Source: an uncultured Treponema sp. (GTDB lineage: Bacteria > Spirochaetota > Spirochaetia > Treponematales > Treponemataceae). Taken from it: a stretch of 58,838 nt of DNA. The notes below the pieces were generated by a model, which saw nothing but the letters and a program-made list of their open reading frames with translations, was not told the origin of the DNA and did not search any database. The stretch covers positions 1 through 58,838 of the forward strand of contig CALDIB010000043.1 of assembly GCA_937902125.1 (NCBI GenBank), read 5' to 3'. Below are positions 56,954 to 58,838 of this stretch, one piece after another. How positions within the stretch are numbered: the first letter of the stretch is position 1; each line of letters opens with the position of its first letter. A program made the translations under genes and the position numbers.

Positions 56954-58066
56954 ATGCTATCCACTCGTATGAAAAACCTTGATCCCTACAAACCCGGCGA
57001 GCAGCCCCGGGACAGGGATTACATAAAGCTTAACGCGAACGAAAACCCTTATCCGCCGGCGCCTTCTGTTGTGGAGGCGGCCGCCCGCTTTTTGCGGGAA
57101 AGCCCCCAAAAGCTGGGCCTTTATCCAGACCCGGACGCGAACGAGGTTAAGGAGCTGCTGGCCGAACTTTTGAACAAGACTGGCGGCGTTCTTTCCAAAA
57201 ACCAGCCCTTTGAAGGCGGCTTTAAGGTCACTCCCGACATGATTTACATGGGAAACGGAAGCGACGAAGTTTTGTCTTTTGTCTTTTACGCTTTTTTTGA
57301 TTCCGACAAAAAGCTTGTCAGGCCGGAACATTCCTACAGCTTTTATCCGGTCTACTGCGGCTTTTACAATATTCCCAGCGACGTGGTTCCGCTAAAGGGC
57401 GACTGGAGCCTTGACATTGACGAGATGATTTTCAGGGCCAACAAAAACCACTCGTCCACGATTTTCGCAAACCCCAACGCGCCCACATCCTTAGGACTAA
57501 GCCGGGAGCAAATCCGCGCTTGGATGCGCCGCGCACCCAAAGACAGGGTTTTTGTGGTTGACGAAGCCTATGTTGACTTTGGCGGCGAAACCGTCATTCC
57601 CCTTTTGGCGGAATTTAAAAACCTTGTGGTGGTGCGGACGTTCAGCAAAAGCTTGTGCGGCGCGGGCCTGAGGTGCGGCTACATTGTGGCCAACCCGGAA
57701 CTGGTCCAGGCCGTGACCACTGTGAAAAATTCCTTGAACCACTTTCCCTTGGACGCCTTTGCCCAAAAGTTCGCGCTGGAAACTTGCAAGGCCTATGACT
57801 ACTACGTTGACTGCGCAAAAAAAATCTGCGAGGAAAGGGATTCTTTCATTGAATTTTTGCGGGAGCGCTCTTGGAACGTTTTGCAAAGCCAAACAAATTT
57901 TGTCTTTTGCCAAAAGAACGGCGTTGACGGAAAGGCTTTTTATCAAGCGCTCAAAGAAAAGGGCTTTCTTGTCCGCCGCTTTGACACAAAGGGAATCGAG
58001 CGGCATTTAAGAATCACCATTGGAACTCCGGAACAAATGGCGGCGCTAAAGGCCGCCTTCATTTAG
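56954..58066 (+). CDS. hisC: Histidinol-phosphate aminotransferase
   Basis: This PLP enzyme transaminates imidazole-acetol phosphate in histidine synthesis. Motifs are KLNANENPYPPAP near the N-terminus, GNGSDEVLSFVF, IFANPNAPTSL in place of N-P-N-N-P-T, VVDEAYVDFGG and VRTFSKSLCGAGLRCGY with the Schiff-base Lys (residue 232 from this start). The C-terminal LRITIGT carries the phosphate/carboxylate Arg. The frame has ATGs at 56948 and 56954; the second lies at the predicted transcription start. No other his genes are in the window, so a related aromatic substrate is possible. The phosphoesterase gene follows after 35 bp. Confidence 0.9.
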   Translation: MLSTRMKNLDPYKPGEQPRDRDYIKLNANENPYPPAPSVVEAAARFLRESPQKLGLYPDPDANEVKELLAELLNKTGGVLSKNQPFEGGFKVTPDMIYMGNGSDEVLSFVFYAFFDSDKKLVRPEHSYSFYPVYCGFYNIPSDVVPLKGDWSLDIDEMIFRANKNHSSTIFANPNAPTSLGLSREQIRAWMRRAPKDRVFVVDEAYVDFGGETVIPLLAEFKNLVVVRTFSKSLCGAGLRCGYIVANPELVQAVTTVKNSLNHFPLDAFAQKFALETCKAYDYYVDCAKKICEERDSFIEFLRERSWNVLQSQTNFVFCQKNGVDGKAFYQALKEKGFLVRRFDTKGIERHLRITIGTPEQMAALKAAFI

Positions 58067-58101
58067 GAGAATGACGGTACTTTTTGGAGGAGTAAAAAAA
58101 T

Positions 58102-58785
58102 ATGAAACTGCTTTTGATTTCAGACTTGCACGGAAATGTGGACAACTTGGAAAAACTTTCTGAGGAAATAAAAGGCGCGGACGCGGTTTTGTTTGCCGGC
58201 GACTTCAGCAAATTCAAGGCGGTCGAAACAGGAAAGCCCTGCGCTGAAAAAATGCGGGAGCTTTGTCCAAACCTTTTTGCCGTCATTGGAAACTGCGACG
58301 AGCCGGAGCTTGTTCAAGAGTTGGAAAGCCTTGACATCAGCGCGGAGCATAGCCTTGTTTACTTTGACGGACTTCAAATCGCCGGCTCCGGCGGCGGCTC
58401 AAAATTTACCGGCGAGACTCCCAACGAGCGGGAGGAGGCCGACTTGCAAAAAGATTTTGCCGTGATTGAAAATTCAGGCTTGGAGCGGGAAGGGCAGTGG
58501 GAAAACTTGATTCTAATCAGTCACAATCCGCCCAAGGCTGAGTTTGTGGATTCCCCGGCGGCCGGCGTTCACGCGGGAAGCCAGACCTTTACGGACTTCA
58601 TCAAAAAGACAAAGCCCCTTGCGGTTTTGTGCGGCCACATTCACGAAGGAAAGCGCTGTGAAAAAATTGGGGACACTGTGGTGGTGAATCCCGGCCCCCT
58701 TTGCGAAGGAAACTACGCCGTCATGGAAGTTAAAAAAGAAGGCGGCGCTTGGAAAGTTTTGGACGTTCAGCTGAAAAGCCTGTGA
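58102..58785 (+). CDS. YfcE-like metallophosphoesterase
   Basis: The 227-residue calcineurin-like phosphoesterase starts MKLLLISDLHGNVDNLEKL. Metal motifs in order are SDLHGN, FAGDFS, VIGNCDEPE, LISHNPP and LCGHIHEGK. This matches YfcE/MJ0936-type phosphodiesterases that cleave phosphodiesters with Mn; the natural substrate is unknown. GGAGGAG precedes the ATG. Probably co-transcribed with hisC. Nothing further is recognisable from 58786 to the window end. Confidence 0.9.
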   Translation: MKLLLISDLHGNVDNLEKLSEEIKGADAVLFAGDFSKFKAVETGKPCAEKMRELCPNLFAVIGNCDEPELVQELESLDISAEHSLVYFDGLQIAGSGGGSKFTGETPNEREEADLQKDFAVIENSGLEREGQWENLILISHNPPKAEFVDSPAAGVHAGSQTFTDFIKKTKPLAVLCGHIHEGKRCEKIGDTVVVNPGPLCEGNYAVMEVKKEGGAWKVLDVQLKSL

Positions 58786-58838
58786 CGTCTAGTTTTGGCT
58801 TGTTCCGCTAAAATCAGAGTTTAGGCTCTCCCCCCCCC

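Noticed and set aside
1..58838. Search for transposase, integrase, phage or toxin-antitoxin genes
   Set aside because: None seen; the window is housekeeping and lineage-specific chromosomal genes.

Overview
The window reads as a single chromosomal segment of a spirochaete, most likely a Treponema of moderate GC content. The support is the flagellar block flbB-fliK-flgD-flgE with a FlgE carrying the Treponema cross-linking Lys165/Cys178 pair, an FlcA-like flagellar collar protein, a hexokinase of the spirochaete type, the spirochaete-type omega subunit, and the gene order rpsB-tsf-frr-uppS-cdsA-dxr-rseP, which from memory is also the order in T. pallidum. I see no transposase, phage module, plasmid gene or CRISPR array.

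Layout. 1-1800: a somewhat AT-richer accessory stretch with a two-repeat zinc-ribbon protein, a fibronectin-III-like lipoprotein, an unlisted 40-residue ORF and a chain of overlapping hairpins. 1799-7462: a CHASE2 adenylate cyclase divergent from a PLP aminotransferase, then glycogen synthase. 7560-15647 (minus strand): rpsB-tsf, then frr-uppS-cdsA-dxr-rseP-(beta-propeller protein), translation genes followed by isoprenoid and envelope genes. 15826-18000: maf, tRNA-Arg(CCG), a HEAT-repeat exported protein and a lipoprotein. 17984-22946 (minus): dxs-folP-cdaA-cdaR-acpS, linking MEP-pathway entry, folate, c-di-AMP synthesis and acyl-carrier-protein activation. 23001-24307 (minus): a 29-residue COX24-like ribosomal protein, miaA and rpoZ. 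24494-27510: recO and recJ. 28693-31930: rpsT, an HU-like protein, a bactofilin, rho and rpmE. 31945-38679: a stand-alone RlmK-like methyltransferase, a DEAD-box helicase, an ABC-F protein and a PcrA/UvrD helicase. 38855-48954: hexokinase translationally overlapping the flagellar genes, then the large FlcA-like protein and a CTP-dependent lipid-kinase-like membrane protein. 48945-58785: membrane and exported proteins, a U32 peptidase-family protein, ssb, a 643-codon-class unknown, hisC and a YfcE-like phosphoesterase.

The strongest unexpected pattern is in the promoters. At least nine genes have a -10 box placed so that the predicted transcription start falls on, or within about four bases of, the start codon, and none of these has a Shine-Dalgarno sequence. 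They look like leaderless mRNAs. Six of the nine also have a recognisable -35 element exactly 17 bp upstream of the -10. In contrast, ribosomal and operon-internal genes have clear Shine-Dalgarno sites and often TTG starts. Two nearly identical 55-bp intergenic repeats carrying a GNRA-tetraloop hairpin with compensatory base changes lie directly upstream of two of these leaderless promoters, and the bare hairpin recurs between tsf and frr. Other observations include an ABC-F protein in which only one of the two composite ATP sites is intact, a dihydropteroate synthase with a rewritten first loop, and a promoter directly abutting a terminator ahead of rho.
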